NCBI GenBank assembly: GCA_025057195.1
Contig: JANWWX010000018.1
Span: 1-11,317 of the forward strand
DNA length: 11,317 nucleotides
From: Leptospiraceae bacterium
GTDB taxonomy: Bacteria > Spirochaetota > Leptospiria > Turneriellales > Turneriellaceae
Reading direction: 5' to 3'
Position 1 is the stretch's first letter, and every line of letters begins with the position of its first letter. The position numbers and the translations under genes were made by a program. Positions 1 to 6,749 of this stretch are shown here, piece after piece. The notes beneath the pieces are model-generated. The model ran no database searches. It was not told the origin of the DNA and saw only the letters and a list, made by a program, of their open reading frames with translations.

Positions 1-38
1 GGGGAATAAGTTTTTCACCGTGGCTGCGTGGGCATCGT

Positions 39-54
39 GTCGAAATATTTCGAC
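39..54. promoter_or_regulatory. 16-bp perfect palindrome, putative operator of the ArsR-type gene
   Basis: GTCGAAATATTTCGAC is a perfect 16-bp palindrome with an AT-rich centre. Two more pairs extend it imperfectly outward (CG at 36-37 with CG at 56-57, after one mismatch on each side). It lies 33 bp upstream of the ArsR-family start. A weaker inverted repeat (TTGGG, 4-nt gap, CCCAA) follows at 58-71. ArsR/SmtB proteins are dimers that usually bind AT-rich inverted repeats overlapping their own promoter, so autoregulation here is a reasonable inference. I could not define a convincing -35/-10 pair. Confidence 0.5.
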
Positions 55-87
55 GCGTTGGGATAACCCAAAAGATCGGGCAATGCG

Positions 88-486
88 ATGCAACAAGGCC
101 AGGCGCTTTCAGCAACTGCACAGCGGCGCAAAAGCGTCTCTGCCGAGAACATCTACCTCTTCAGGACTGAGGTCCTGCGTGCGCTGTCGGACAAAACCCG
201 GCAGGGTATCATCGTGTTGCTCGGCAAATATGGCAGTCTGTGTGTGAGCGAGTTGGCGGCTTGTTTCAACCTGGCGCGTCCGACCGTGTCACACCACCTG
301 CAGGTGCTGCGGGAGGCCAGACTGGTGTGCGTCGAGAAGATGGGCAGGGAGATGCGCTATTCGCTAAACCTGCGCAACATCCGGCGTGCCCTGCGCAGTC
401 TAGATAGGGTGCTGGCCAGCATTGAAGCGGGACAGCGTGGCCTGGCAGCAGCCAAAGAGCAAAAAATGGACAAGGAGCAAGTATGA
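88..486 (+). CDS. ArsR/SmtB-family winged-helix transcriptional regulator
   Basis: A 132-residue DNA-binding repressor candidate. The winged helix-turn-helix spans about residues 26-95: LSDKTRQGIIVLL at 33-45 opens the domain, the recognition helix is around ARPTVSHHLQVLRE (63-76), and the wing is VEKMGREMRYSL (82-93). Metal-sensing ArsR members carry a CxC in the helix before the recognition helix (ELCVCDL type). Here that position reads LCVSEL, with Cys52 kept and the second Cys replaced by Ser. Cys59 and Cys81 are also present, so the classical metal site is not intact and the inducer cannot be predicted. The start at 88 is the first possible one after an in-frame stop at 64-66; no strong Shine-Dalgarno sequence precedes it. 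The stop overlaps the etfB start (ATGA), so the two are translationally coupled, which suggests it controls the ETF/thiolase genes. The roughly 40-residue tail is charged and probably helical. Confidence 0.85.
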   Translation: MQQGQALSATAQRRKSVSAENIYLFRTEVLRALSDKTRQGIIVLLGKYGSLCVSELAACFNLARPTVSHHLQVLREARLVCVEKMGREMRYSLNLRNIRRALRSLDRVLASIEAGQRGLAAAKEQKMDKEQV

Positions 487-1238
487 ATACACTCGTGCTG
501 ATCAAACAGGTTCCCGACACCGAGGCCAAAATCAACGTGGTCGGCGGGAAAATTTCCGAAGCGGGAATTAAATGGACAATTTCCCCTTACGACGAGATTG
601 CGTTGGAAGAAGCAATCCGTATCAAAGAAAAATCCGGAGGCACAGTAACCGCCATCGCTGTCGGCGATGACTCCGTGCAGAATGCTTTGCGTTCCGCTTT
701 TGCCATGGGTGCCGACATCGCCATCCATGTTAAAGTTGAAAATTACCAGATGCTGGATAGTTTTGGTATCGCCAAGGCAATCGCCTCGGCCATTGAAGGT
801 GCCGATTACAAAGTCATCTTGGCCGGCCGGCAAGGCGCAGACTCGGACAACGGCCAAGTGCCTTACATCTTGGGAACTCTCAAGGGTTGGCCGGTGGTAC
901 CTTTTGCTAAAAAAGTTGAGGTCAGTGCCGACAAGGCCACAATCGTGTGCGAGGCGGAAGGCGGGGAAGCCACTTATGAAGCCTCGCTGCCAGTGATCAT
1001 CACCGCCAACGCCGGACTCAACGAACCACGCTATCCCTCCCTCAAAGGCATTATGGCGTCCAAGAAAAAGCCAATCGAAAGCAAAACGGCGGACATCTCA
1101 GCGGAAACCAAAATCGAGGTCCTCGGTTTTGAACCGCCTCCCGCACGCCCCGCAGGCCGGATCATCGACGGCGCGGATGCGGCAGAAAAAGCACGCGCAT
1201 TGGTTAAAGCACTGCGCGAAGAAATTAAGGTGATTTAA
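483..1238 (+). CDS. etfB: Electron transfer flavoprotein, beta subunit
   Basis: The 251-residue beta subunit of the soluble ETF heterodimer. With EtfA it takes electrons from acyl-CoA dehydrogenases and passes them to the quinone pool through ETF:quinone oxidoreductase. Family landmarks are visible: an N-terminal MNTLVLIKQVPD strand, PYDEIALEEA at 35-44, the nucleotide-binding stretch GRQGADSDNGQVP at 115-127, the ETF-beta signature region ending GEATYEASLPVIIT (161-174), and the dehydrogenase-recognition-loop region beginning EPRYPSLKGIM at 181. Length is normal for the family. An AAGGAG ribosome site at 472-477 lies inside the end of the ArsR gene, and the start overlaps that gene's stop by 4 nt. 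The PYDE/EPRYP sequence resembles ordinary fatty-acid-oxidation ETFs more than bifurcating ones, but that distinction is an inference. Confidence 0.95.
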   Translation: MNTLVLIKQVPDTEAKINVVGGKISEAGIKWTISPYDEIALEEAIRIKEKSGGTVTAIAVGDDSVQNALRSAFAMGADIAIHVKVENYQMLDSFGIAKAIASAIEGADYKVILAGRQGADSDNGQVPYILGTLKGWPVVPFAKKVEVSADKATIVCEAEGGEATYEASLPVIITANAGLNEPRYPSLKGIMASKKKPIESKTADISAETKIEVLGFEPPPARPAGRIIDGADAAEKARALVKALREEIKVI

Positions 1239-1254
1239 TTTTTAAGGAGGAGCT

Positions 1255-2205
1255 ATGCCCAAGATTTTAGCAGTTGGTGAAATCAGTAATGGTGTGCTAA
1301 AAAAGGCCTCGCGCGAAACCACCAGTGTGGGCAAGCGTCTGGGTGGTGCTGTGGATGCGATTTTGCTCGGCTCTGGGGCAAGCGCAGGGGTTGCGGAACT
1401 CGCCAAGCATGGTGCCGACACAGTCTATGTGGGGGAGATTTCTCCCTATAACGGCGAAGCGTATGCAAAGGCGGTAGTTGACGTAGTGAAAAGCAAAGGC
1501 TATGACATCATCATCCTGCCGCATTCTTGGATTGGTCGGGATATTTCGGCACGCATCGCGACTGCGCTCAACACCGGAGTGATTTCCGACGCCACCGAAA
1601 TCAGTCTTGAGGGGGACCGCGTCAAAATCCGCAAGCCAGTCTATTCTGGAAAGGCATTTGTCAACCTCAAGCTCAAGACCTCGCCGCAAGTGGTGACCAT
1701 CAGGCCCAACGCGCACCCGATCAGCGAGGCTGCGGGCGCTGGTAAGGCAGAAACGATCACCGTCGATGCCTCCTCGGCGAAGGCCAAAGAAGTGAAATTC
1801 GAAGCCAAGGGTGGCACACGTGTGCCGTTGACCGAAGCGGACATTGTGGTTTCCGGTGGCCGTGGCATTAAAGGTCCTGAGAATTTCCCATTGATCGAAC
1901 AGCTCGCCGATCTCCTGGGCGCAGGAGTGGGGGCAACACGGGCAGTGGTCGATGCCGGTTGGTGCGACCACACACTGCAGATCGGCCAGACTGGGCTAAC
2001 CGTATCCCCAACCCTTTATATTGCCGTGGGAATATCGGGAGCTATCCAGCACATGGCCGGCATGGGCTCATCGAAATACATTGTTGCGATCAATAAAGAC
2101 CCTGATGCTCCCATTTTCAAGGTCGCAACCTATGGCATTGTCGATGACCTGTTCCAAGTCGTGCCCCCGTTAAAAGAGGAACTGAAGGCTGCACTGGGCA
2201 GGTAA
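1255..2205 (+). CDS. etfA: Electron transfer flavoprotein, alpha subunit (FAD-binding)
   Basis: The 316-residue alpha subunit of ETF, which carries the redox-active FAD. Residues 1 to about 185 form the N-terminal alpha/beta domain. The C-terminal FAD domain starts near 195 and shows the usual elements: [11 protein letters not shown] (201-211), [15 protein letters not shown] (222-236), QIGQTG (242-247) and the family signature [17 protein letters not shown] (254-270), followed by [13 protein letters not shown] (276-288). Length and domain order are standard, and nothing essential appears to be missing. A strong AAGGAGG site at 1244-1250 precedes the ATG. It follows etfB after 16 nt, so the pair should be co-transcribed and produced in near-equal amounts. 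Confidence 0.96.
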   Translation: MPKILAVGEISNGVLKKASRETTSVGKRLGGAVDAILLGSGASAGVAELAKHGADTVYVGEISPYNGEAYAKAVVDVVKSKGYDIIILPHSWIGRDISARIATALNTGVISDATEISLEGDRVKIRKPVYSGKAFVNLKLKTSPQVVTIRPNAHPISEAAGAGKAETITVDASSAKAKEVKFEAKGGTRVPLTEADIVVSGGRGIKGPENFPLIEQLADLLGAGVGATRAVVDAGWCDHTLQIGQTGLTVSPTLYIAVGISGAIQHMAGMGSSKYIVAINKDPDAPIFKVATYGIVDDLFQVVPPLKEELKAALGR

Positions 2206-2214
2206 GGAGGGAAC

Positions 2215-3576
2215 ATGGCAAAAAAACTGTGCTTCGATCGTGAAGGTGATCCGGTAGTCGTTGCGGGGGCCGTGCGCACCCCGGTAGGACAGGCGGGTTC
2301 GACACTATCCCGCATGCATTCTTTTGAGTTGGGTGCACTCGTCGCAGAGGAATTGGTGCGGCGCAGCGGGATCGATAAAAATAAAATTGATGGTGTCGTG
2401 GTGGGGGAAATAGGCCAGTCTTCCAAAGCACCCAACCCGGCGCGCGTGATCTCGGTCAAAAACGAGCTGCCGCTAACTGCCAATGCGGTGACAATCGCCA
2501 ATAACTGTGTTTCGGGGTTTGAGGCTATTTTTGAAGCAGCACGGCGCATCATCACCGGTGAGAACGAACTGGTGCTGGTGGTGGGTGAGGAGTCGATGTC
2601 CAATTTTCCGATCTACCTCGATAACGCCAAGCGCAATAGCAAAACAGCGACGGTCGAAAAGCTCAAGGCAAATTGGAACGAGGTGCCCAATATCCCCGAA
2701 ATCCAGTTGGTCGATGGTGTTGCCGAGGGACTCAACGATCCCGTGCGTGATGCCATGATGTTTACGACCGCCGAAATCGTCGCGCAACGGCTGGACCTCA
2801 GCCGCGAACAACTCGATAGCTATGCGCACGGTTCGTACAAGAAGGCCTATGAGGCTTTGACCGCTGGCCGCTATGACAAATACCTGATGCCGGTCAAGTA
2901 TGGTGAAAAGGCCGACGAGGTGCTTGATAAAGACGAGTTTATCATGAGCAAGGTAGGCTTTGTCGAGAAGCCGGAGCGCTTTGCCAAATCGCCGGTCATC
3001 TATGAAAAAATGCCCGGTGGCCTCAAAGCGCTTTATGAGAAATTCGGGCCGTGGATCGGCAAAAATTACGACGAAAGCCGCAAGCCAGTGGTCACCTTAT
3101 TCAACTCGTGTCCGCAGTCTGACGGTGCGGGTGCAGCACTTTTGACCACGCAATCTAAAGCCCGCGAGCTTGGGCTGCCAGTTTTGGCGAAAATCAAAGG
3201 CTGGGGTTATGCCGGCGTCGATCCTGCGATCATGGGGCTCGGCATTGCGTACGCCATGCAGCGGGCCCTCGAAAATACTGGTCTCAACTGGGATGCCATG
3301 GACAAATACGAAATCCATGAGGCGTTTGCAGCCACCGCGCTGGGCTCGATGGTGGTGGCACGTGACGAGCTAAAATATGACCTGGTGGCGAGACTTGAAA
3401 AAGGCGATGTCAACCCCAACGGCGGCACGCTGGCCATTGGCCATCCTTTGGGTGCAACCGGACTGCGTGTCCTGATCAACCAGATCATGGATATCGACGC
3501 CGGTGCGCGTTACGTGATGGGTGCCATCTGCGCTGGCGGTGGTGTGGGTGGCGCACTGGTGCTCGAAAAACCATAG
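2215..3576 (+). CDS. Thiolase (acetyl-CoA C-acyltransferase), FadI/HADHB-like
   Basis: A 453-residue thiolase that cleaves 3-ketoacyl-CoA to acetyl-CoA and a shortened acyl-CoA, or works in the reverse, condensing direction. The catalytic set is complete: nucleophilic Cys98 in NNCVSG, His368 in EIHEAFAA, His410 in GHPLGATG, and Cys439 in CAGGGVGG. The HEAFA form, instead of the NEAFA form of biosynthetic thiolases, is typical of the FadI/trifunctional-enzyme beta branch, which favours a degradative role. Length exceeds a minimal thiolase (about 390) and fits that branch. The ribosome site AAGGAGGG (2204-2211) overlaps the etfA stop codon, so expression is tightly linked to etfA. Placement with ETF and away from a visible hydratase/dehydrogenase suggests the rest of beta-oxidation is encoded elsewhere. 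Substrate chain length cannot be read from the sequence. Confidence 0.93.
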   Translation: MAKKLCFDREGDPVVVAGAVRTPVGQAGSTLSRMHSFELGALVAEELVRRSGIDKNKIDGVVVGEIGQSSKAPNPARVISVKNELPLTANAVTIANNCVSGFEAIFEAARRIITGENELVLVVGEESMSNFPIYLDNAKRNSKTATVEKLKANWNEVPNIPEIQLVDGVAEGLNDPVRDAMMFTTAEIVAQRLDLSREQLDSYAHGSYKKAYEALTAGRYDKYLMPVKYGEKADEVLDKDEFIMSKVGFVEKPERFAKSPVIYEKMPGGLKALYEKFGPWIGKNYDESRKPVVTLFNSCPQSDGAGAALLTTQSKARELGLPVLAKIKGWGYAGVDPAIMGLGIAYAMQRALENTGLNWDAMDKYEIHEAFAATALGSMVVARDELKYDLVARLEKGDVNPNGGTLAIGHPLGATGLRVLINQIMDIDAGARYVMGAICAGGGVGGALVLEKP

Positions 3577-3584
3577 CCCAATGC

Positions 3585-3605
3585 GGGGTGGGGAATGCCC
3601 ACCCC
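3585..3605. terminator. GC-rich hairpin between convergent genes, probable bidirectional terminator
   Basis: A perfect 8-bp stem, GGGGTGGG (3585-3592) against CCCACCCC (3598-3605), with a 5-nt loop GAATG. It fills the 34-nt gap between the thiolase stop and the stop of the minus-strand gene, so it can serve both transcripts. No T-tract directly follows the stem on either strand, so it is not a textbook intrinsic terminator. Its left half is part of a 15-bp motif repeated in the other convergent gap. Confidence 0.6.
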
Positions 3606-3610
3606 ACCAA

Positions 3611-4759
3611 TCACACGTGCCGCCGTGGCACAAAGCGCAAGTATTTTTCGACAAGACTAAGGTTATGGTCACTCTCTCGCCGCATGGGCGGCATGATGGT
3701 TTCTGGCAAATTGCCAAAAGTATCGATGGTGCGTAAGAAATCGCTACGTAGATCCGCCAGGATGCGGCGTGGCAGTGCAAGTGGGTTGCCTTTATAGACG
3801 ATGCGCAAGAGTTTGCGTGCTTCGCCCTTGTCGATCAAGTTGCGCCGGAGCAGGTCTTCAGTTGCCGCCGAAAATTCTGCGACACCAAATTTGTAATTGC
3901 GGATCAAATCCGAAATGACCCGGAAAAGCCCGGCGCGCGTGATCGCATCGAGACGGTAAAGCAGCACTGCGGTTTGGAAATAGTTCATCGTGGGGATAAC
4001 TTTTTCTGAAAGTTGTGTGTGGTAGTGCGGTGGGGTCTTTTGGGCAAGATGGATAAAAATCTGGCGGACGGCATTTTCGCGCGGCTTAAAACCACTATCG
4101 TGTAGGCGCTTTAGGTTTTCGGCAATGAGCGCACGTTCGTCGGCTGCGACCTGCCATTTTTTCAAAATAGTCAAAACCTCAAAATCGTCGAGTGCGCCAG
4201 AGACAATGTCAGAATAAAGAGAATACACAGCGGCGTCGTATTCGGAGTCATCGCCAAAAAGTAGCTCTTGTGCGCGCGGTGGGAAGACGCTGCGGGCATA
4301 GACCAGCGCGGCCAGTTTGAAACCGATTTTATCGATAATTTTTTTGAATTGCAGCTTTTTGACCGCAGCGCGCCAGTTTTTGAACAGGATGCCGTCAAAA
4401 GAAACCCCATCCAGGCGGAGTTTCTCTGCAATGACCTGCGCCATGCCCTCAGGAGATCCGGAAATAAAATAAATAGGCACTGCCTGTTTTTCCCGACTCT
4501 TGCCGTGGCGGAGTTCGCGCACCACTGCGGCCACCCCAGGAATATTTTTTTTCTCTTGTGGCTTCTCAAAAGGGATGCGCACCAATTTGCGCAGCGATTC
4601 AAACTGGGTGTCAAGGTAGGTCTTGTCGAGGTCAAACGTGCAGATGAAGCCGTCATAGCGGGCATTACCACGCCACGTGCCGTACATCTGCTCGAGTGCC
4701 TTGAGCACATGCCAGCGGAAGCCCGTCACACCATTTGAAAAGCTTTTCTCTAAATTCAC
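3611..4759 (-). CDS. HAD-fold, App1-like putative phosphatase with long C-terminal region
   Basis: A 382-residue, probably cytosolic protein with no signal peptide or membrane segment. The first half carries HAD-superfamily phosphatase motifs: DLDKT at 43-47 (Asp43 nucleophile, Asp45 acid/base, Thr47), FISGSP at 98-103 (motif II Ser), a Lys-rich KLQFKK helix at 135-140 (candidate motif III Lys), and GDDSEYD at 169-175 (motif IV acids). The spacing and the SGSP and GDDSEYD forms resemble the App1/DUF2183 phosphatidate-phosphatase catalytic domain, though similarity is judged by eye. Residues 200-382 are mostly helical, basic, and not recognised. The start is GTG: AGGA at 4766-4769 sits 6 nt upstream, while the nearby ATG at 4764-4766 is in another frame. 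The gene stands alone on its strand, divergent from the mla genes with 27 bp between, which fits a lipid-phosphate role but does not prove it. Confidence 0.68.
   Translation of the reverse strand: MNLEKSFSNGVTGFRWHVLKALEQMYGTWRGNARYDGFICTFDLDKTYLDTQFESLRKLVRIPFEKPQEKKNIPGVAAVVRELRHGKSREKQAVPIYFISGSPEGMAQVIAEKLRLDGVSFDGILFKNWRAAVKKLQFKKIIDKIGFKLAALVYARSVFPPRAQELLFGDDSEYDAAVYSLYSDIVSGALDDFEVLTILKKWQVAADERALIAENLKRLHDSGFKPRENAVRQIFIHLAQKTPPHYHTQLSEKVIPTMNYFQTAVLLYRLDAITRAGLFRVISDLIRNYKFGVAEFSAATEDLLRRNLIDKGEARKLLRIVYKGNPLALPRRILADLRSDFLRTIDTFGNLPETIMPPMRRESDHNLSLVEKYLRFVPRRHV
4737..4748. repeat. 12-bp perfect palindrome inside the 5' end of the HAD gene
   Basis: GAAAAGCTTTTC reads the same on both strands. 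It lies in the first codons of the minus-strand gene (encoding Glu-Lys-Ser-Phe) and 38 bp upstream of the mlaE start. Its centre is 33 bp from the centre of the palindrome at 4769-4782, about three helical turns, and both have the A-run/GC/T-run form. This could be chance in A/T-rich codons or part of a paired operator. Confidence 0.35.
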
Positions 4760-4765
4760 TTTTCA

Positions 4766-4769
4766 TCCT
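4766..4769 (-). promoter_or_regulatory. Ribosome binding site that selects the GTG start of the HAD gene
   Basis: On the minus strand this reads AGGA, 6 nt before GTG at 4757-4759. It decides the start of the minus-strand gene, because the only nearby ATG (4764-4766) overlaps the site itself and is out of frame. The site touches the edge of the 14-bp palindrome, so a protein bound there, or a local RNA fold, could affect initiation. Confidence 0.55.
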
Positions 4770-4782
4770 AAAGCATGCTTTA
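4769..4782. promoter_or_regulatory. 14-bp perfect palindrome in the divergent gap, putative operator
   Basis: TAAAGCATGCTTTA is perfectly palindromic and occupies half of the 27-bp space between the divergent HAD-protein and mlaE starts. The gap is too short for two separate promoters, so any promoter must overlap the opposite coding region. A dimeric regulator bound here could control both directions. No regulator gene lies next to it, so the binding protein is unknown. Confidence 0.45.
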
Positions 4783-4786
4783 AGTC

Positions 4787-5560
4787 TTGCTTGGTTTGCG
4801 ATCGTATTCGACTGTTGCACTCATCGCACACATCGGTGCCATCGGTGTATTTCTAGTGCGGGTCTTGCGTGGCATAGTGCTGCCACCGCTGCGGCTGCGC
4901 CGCATTGTCTTTGAAATTTACACCATTGGCTGGCAATCGTTGGCGATCATCCTTTTTACTGGTGCTTTCACTGGCATGGTCTTGGGTTTACAAGGCTACC
5001 ACGTGCTGCGCCGTTTTGGTGCCGATGGCTTTTTAGGGGCACTAGTGGCCAAAAGCCTTCTAGCCGAACTGGCCCCAGTGCTATCGGCTCTTTTGGTCAT
5101 CGGCCGTGCCGGTTCTGCGCTCTGTGCGGAGCTGGGCGTGATGCGGCTTTCCGAGCAAATCGAGGCACTCGAATGCCTTGCTGTGGACATCTATAACTAC
5201 TTGGTTTCGCCCAAATTAGTTGCGATGCTGATTGCATTGCCACTTTTAGTTTATATCTTTGCGGCCAGTGGCATGCTTGGGGGCTATTTTTCTGGCTGTG
5301 TGGTGCTGCAAAGCAGCCCAGGCGACTACTACCAGAGCATGAAGGGTATCATTGATGCGGCGACTATCCGTATGGCCACGGTCAAATCGCTCATTTTCGC
5401 CATTTTTATTTTAACCGTAACAGCGTTTTATGGACTCTACGTCCACGAGTATTCGGGGCGTGGCGCACTGGCGCTTTCGCGCAGCACCACGCTTGCGGTC
5501 GTCATCGCTTCGGTGGGCATTTTGCTCTGGGACTACCTTTTGACTGCGGTTTTGATCTAA
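4787..5560 (+). CDS. mlaE: MlaE-family ABC permease (phospholipid transport)
   Basis: A 257-residue inner-membrane permease of the Mla/MCE system, which moves phospholipids between inner and outer membrane. The hallmark MlaE segment is clear: GRAGSALCAELGVM (106-119) then RLSEQIEALE (120-129). About five hydrophobic spans are seen near 10-28, 48-68, 88-105, 144-170 and 200-218, with a last one at 235-256 after YGLYVHEYSGRGALALSRSTT. The start is uncertain. An in-frame stop lies at 4781-4783, and the first usable codon after it is TTG at 4787, with no Shine-Dalgarno sequence; a TTG at 4796 is the alternative. This could mean a leaderless transcript or an unrecognised initiation signal. Its stop overlaps the mlaF start (TAATG), as expected for subunits of one complex. 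It heads the long plus-strand gene run. Confidence 0.9.
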   Translation: MLGLRSYSTVALIAHIGAIGVFLVRVLRGIVLPPLRLRRIVFEIYTIGWQSLAIILFTGAFTGMVLGLQGYHVLRRFGADGFLGALVAKSLLAELAPVLSALLVIGRAGSALCAELGVMRLSEQIEALECLAVDIYNYLVSPKLVAMLIALPLLVYIFAASGMLGGYFSGCVVLQSSPGDYYQSMKGIIDAATIRMATVKSLIFAIFILTVTAFYGLYVHEYSGRGALALSRSTTLAVVIASVGILLWDYLLTAVLI

Positions 5561-6303
5561 TGCCAAGCGAGACACAAATCCCTGCTATTGAACTTTGTGG
5601 TATCCGCAAGGTGCTCGCAGGCCAGGTGGTGCACGATGGCCTCGATTTGAAAGTTGCGCGTGGAAAAACCACCGTGGTCGTGGGTGCCAGTGGTGCCGGC
5701 AAGAGCGTGATGCTCAAGTACATTCTTGGCTTCATGCAGCCCGATAGCGGCGACGTGCGCATCGACGGGCAGAGCATCTTGGGGCTCAGGGAGACCGCAA
5801 TGAAAAAAATCCGTTCGCGCTACGGCGTGGTGTTCCAAGGTGCGGCGCTTTTTGATTCGATGACTGTCTTTGAAAATGTGGCTTTTCCGCTGGTGGAAAA
5901 AACTAAACTTTCAGCAAAAGAAATTGAAGACCGGGTCATGCATTATCTTTCCCTCATGCGCATCGCGGAGGCGCGGGACAAATTGCCGGCAGAGCTTTCC
6001 GGTGGTATGCAGCGCCGTGTGGCGTTGGCGCGTGCGCTACAGCTCGATCCTGAAATCGTGCTCTTCGATGAACCCACGACCGGGCTTGACCCAGAAACCA
6101 GCGAAAGTATCTATGATCTATTCATAGAAACCCAGCAGCGCCTTGGCTACACTGCGCTCATTGTCAGCCACGACATCCCGCGCATCTTCCGAGTGGGCGA
6201 TGAAATTGCCGTGCTGCACAACGGAAAAATTGAGTCCGTGGTGAAAGCTAAGGATGCTCGGCGCAAGGCGACCGGCTGGTTGCGCAGGATGCTGGTAGCA
6301 TAG
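5560..6303 (+). CDS. mlaF: MlaF-family ABC transporter ATPase
   Basis: The 247-residue ATPase that powers the MlaE permease. All ABC motifs are intact: Walker A GASGAGKS (42-49), Q-loop Gln93 in VVFQGAALFDSMTVFENVAF, signature LSGGM (146-150), Walker B EIVLFDEP (165-172) with catalytic Glu171, D-loop GLDP, and switch His204 in VSHD. The Q-loop sequence FQGAALFDS-TVFENV is distinctive of the MlaF branch. Length is normal, although the C-terminal tail after about residue 225 is short and basic. The start overlaps the mlaE stop by one base. In known Mla complexes a STAS protein (MlaB) binds this subunit, but none is encoded next to it here. Confidence 0.93.
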   Translation: MPSETQIPAIELCGIRKVLAGQVVHDGLDLKVARGKTTVVVGASGAGKSVMLKYILGFMQPDSGDVRIDGQSILGLRETAMKKIRSRYGVVFQGAALFDSMTVFENVAFPLVEKTKLSAKEIEDRVMHYLSLMRIAEARDKLPAELSGGMQRRVALARALQLDPEIVLFDEPTTGLDPETSESIYDLFIETQQRLGYTALIVSHDIPRIFRVGDEIAVLHNGKIESVVKAKDARRKATGWLRRMLVA

Positions 6304-6309
6304 AAGGAG
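6304..6309 (+). promoter_or_regulatory. Shine-Dalgarno site that fixes the mlaD start
   Basis: AAGGAG directly follows the mlaF stop and lies 5 nt before ATG at 6315. This favours the ATG over the GTG at 6309, which overlaps the site itself and would add only two residues. Confidence 0.75.
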
Positions 6310-6314
6310 TGGTT

Positions 6315-6749
6315 ATGCGACGCACAGAAATTTATACGGGAATTTTTTTGGTGACAGGCTTTACCTGCTTTGCCTGGATTGCGCTCTCGCTGGGCGGCTT
6401 GCGGCTTTTGGGCGACAGCCGCCACGTGTATTATGCCGAATTCCAATCGGTTTCAGGACTCAAACCTGGGGCGATTGTTGAAATTGCAGGTGTGCAGGTC
6501 GGCAACGTCACCGATTTGATTCTGAAAGATAATCGGGCACGGCTGGTTTTGCGCATCGAGCGTGAGGTAAAACTGCCGGTGGACTCGATTGCCGCCATCC
6601 GTACCCGCGGGCTCATTGGAGAAAAGTTCGTCCGGATCACCCCCGGCAGTGACAGCGAAATTATACCTCCCGGCGGTGAGATCAGCGATACCGAATCGGT
6701 TGTCGATCTGGAGGAGATGATCGGCAAATTTATCTACGATAAGAAATGA
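6315..6749 (+). CDS. mlaD: MlaD-like MCE-domain protein (periplasmic lipid-binding subunit)
   Basis: A 144-residue membrane-anchored MCE protein expected to form a hexameric ring on the periplasmic face of MlaE and channel phospholipids. One N-terminal membrane helix (about 7-29) is followed by the MCE domain: YYAEFQSVSGLKPGAIVEIAGVQVG (39-63, pore and beta core), then IRTRGLIGEKFVRITPG (95-111). The C-terminus DLEEMIGKFIY (131-141) resembles the end of MlaD proteins. It is shorter than E. coli MlaD (about 183 residues), so the extended helical tail is reduced. Start chosen at the ATG with AAGGAG 5 nt upstream. The stop overlaps the hisE start (ATGA). Its place after the permease and ATPase completes an E-F-D core, with no MlaC-like soluble carrier in view. 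Confidence 0.9.
   Translation: MRRTEIYTGIFLVTGFTCFAWIALSLGGLRLLGDSRHVYYAEFQSVSGLKPGAIVEIAGVQVGNVTDLILKDNRARLVLRIEREVKLPVDSIAAIRTRGLIGEKFVRITPGSDSEIIPPGGEISDTESVVDLEEMIGKFIYDKK

Noticed and set aside
20..247. Open frame starting at GTG ahead of the ArsR gene
   Set aside because: It overlaps the ArsR coding sequence in another frame, is rich in Arg/Cys/Ser, and shows no domain; the ArsR frame has clear winged-helix motifs.
1297..1971. 224-codon open frame antisense to etfA
   Set aside because: A shadow of a well-supported gene in GC-biased codons; its His/Cys/Arg-rich sequence matches no family.
4268..4738. 156-codon open frame antisense to the HAD gene
   Set aside because: It mirrors the coding strand that carries conserved HAD motifs and has no ribosome site or recognisable domain.
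4764..4766. Minus-strand ATG as start of the HAD gene
   Set aside because: It is not in frame with the HAD motifs; the GTG at 4757-4759 with AGGA upstream is in frame.
6309..6314. GTG at 6309 as the mlaD start
   Set aside because: It overlaps the AAGGAG ribosome site; the ATG at 6315 has proper spacing and gives the usual short cytosolic N-terminus.
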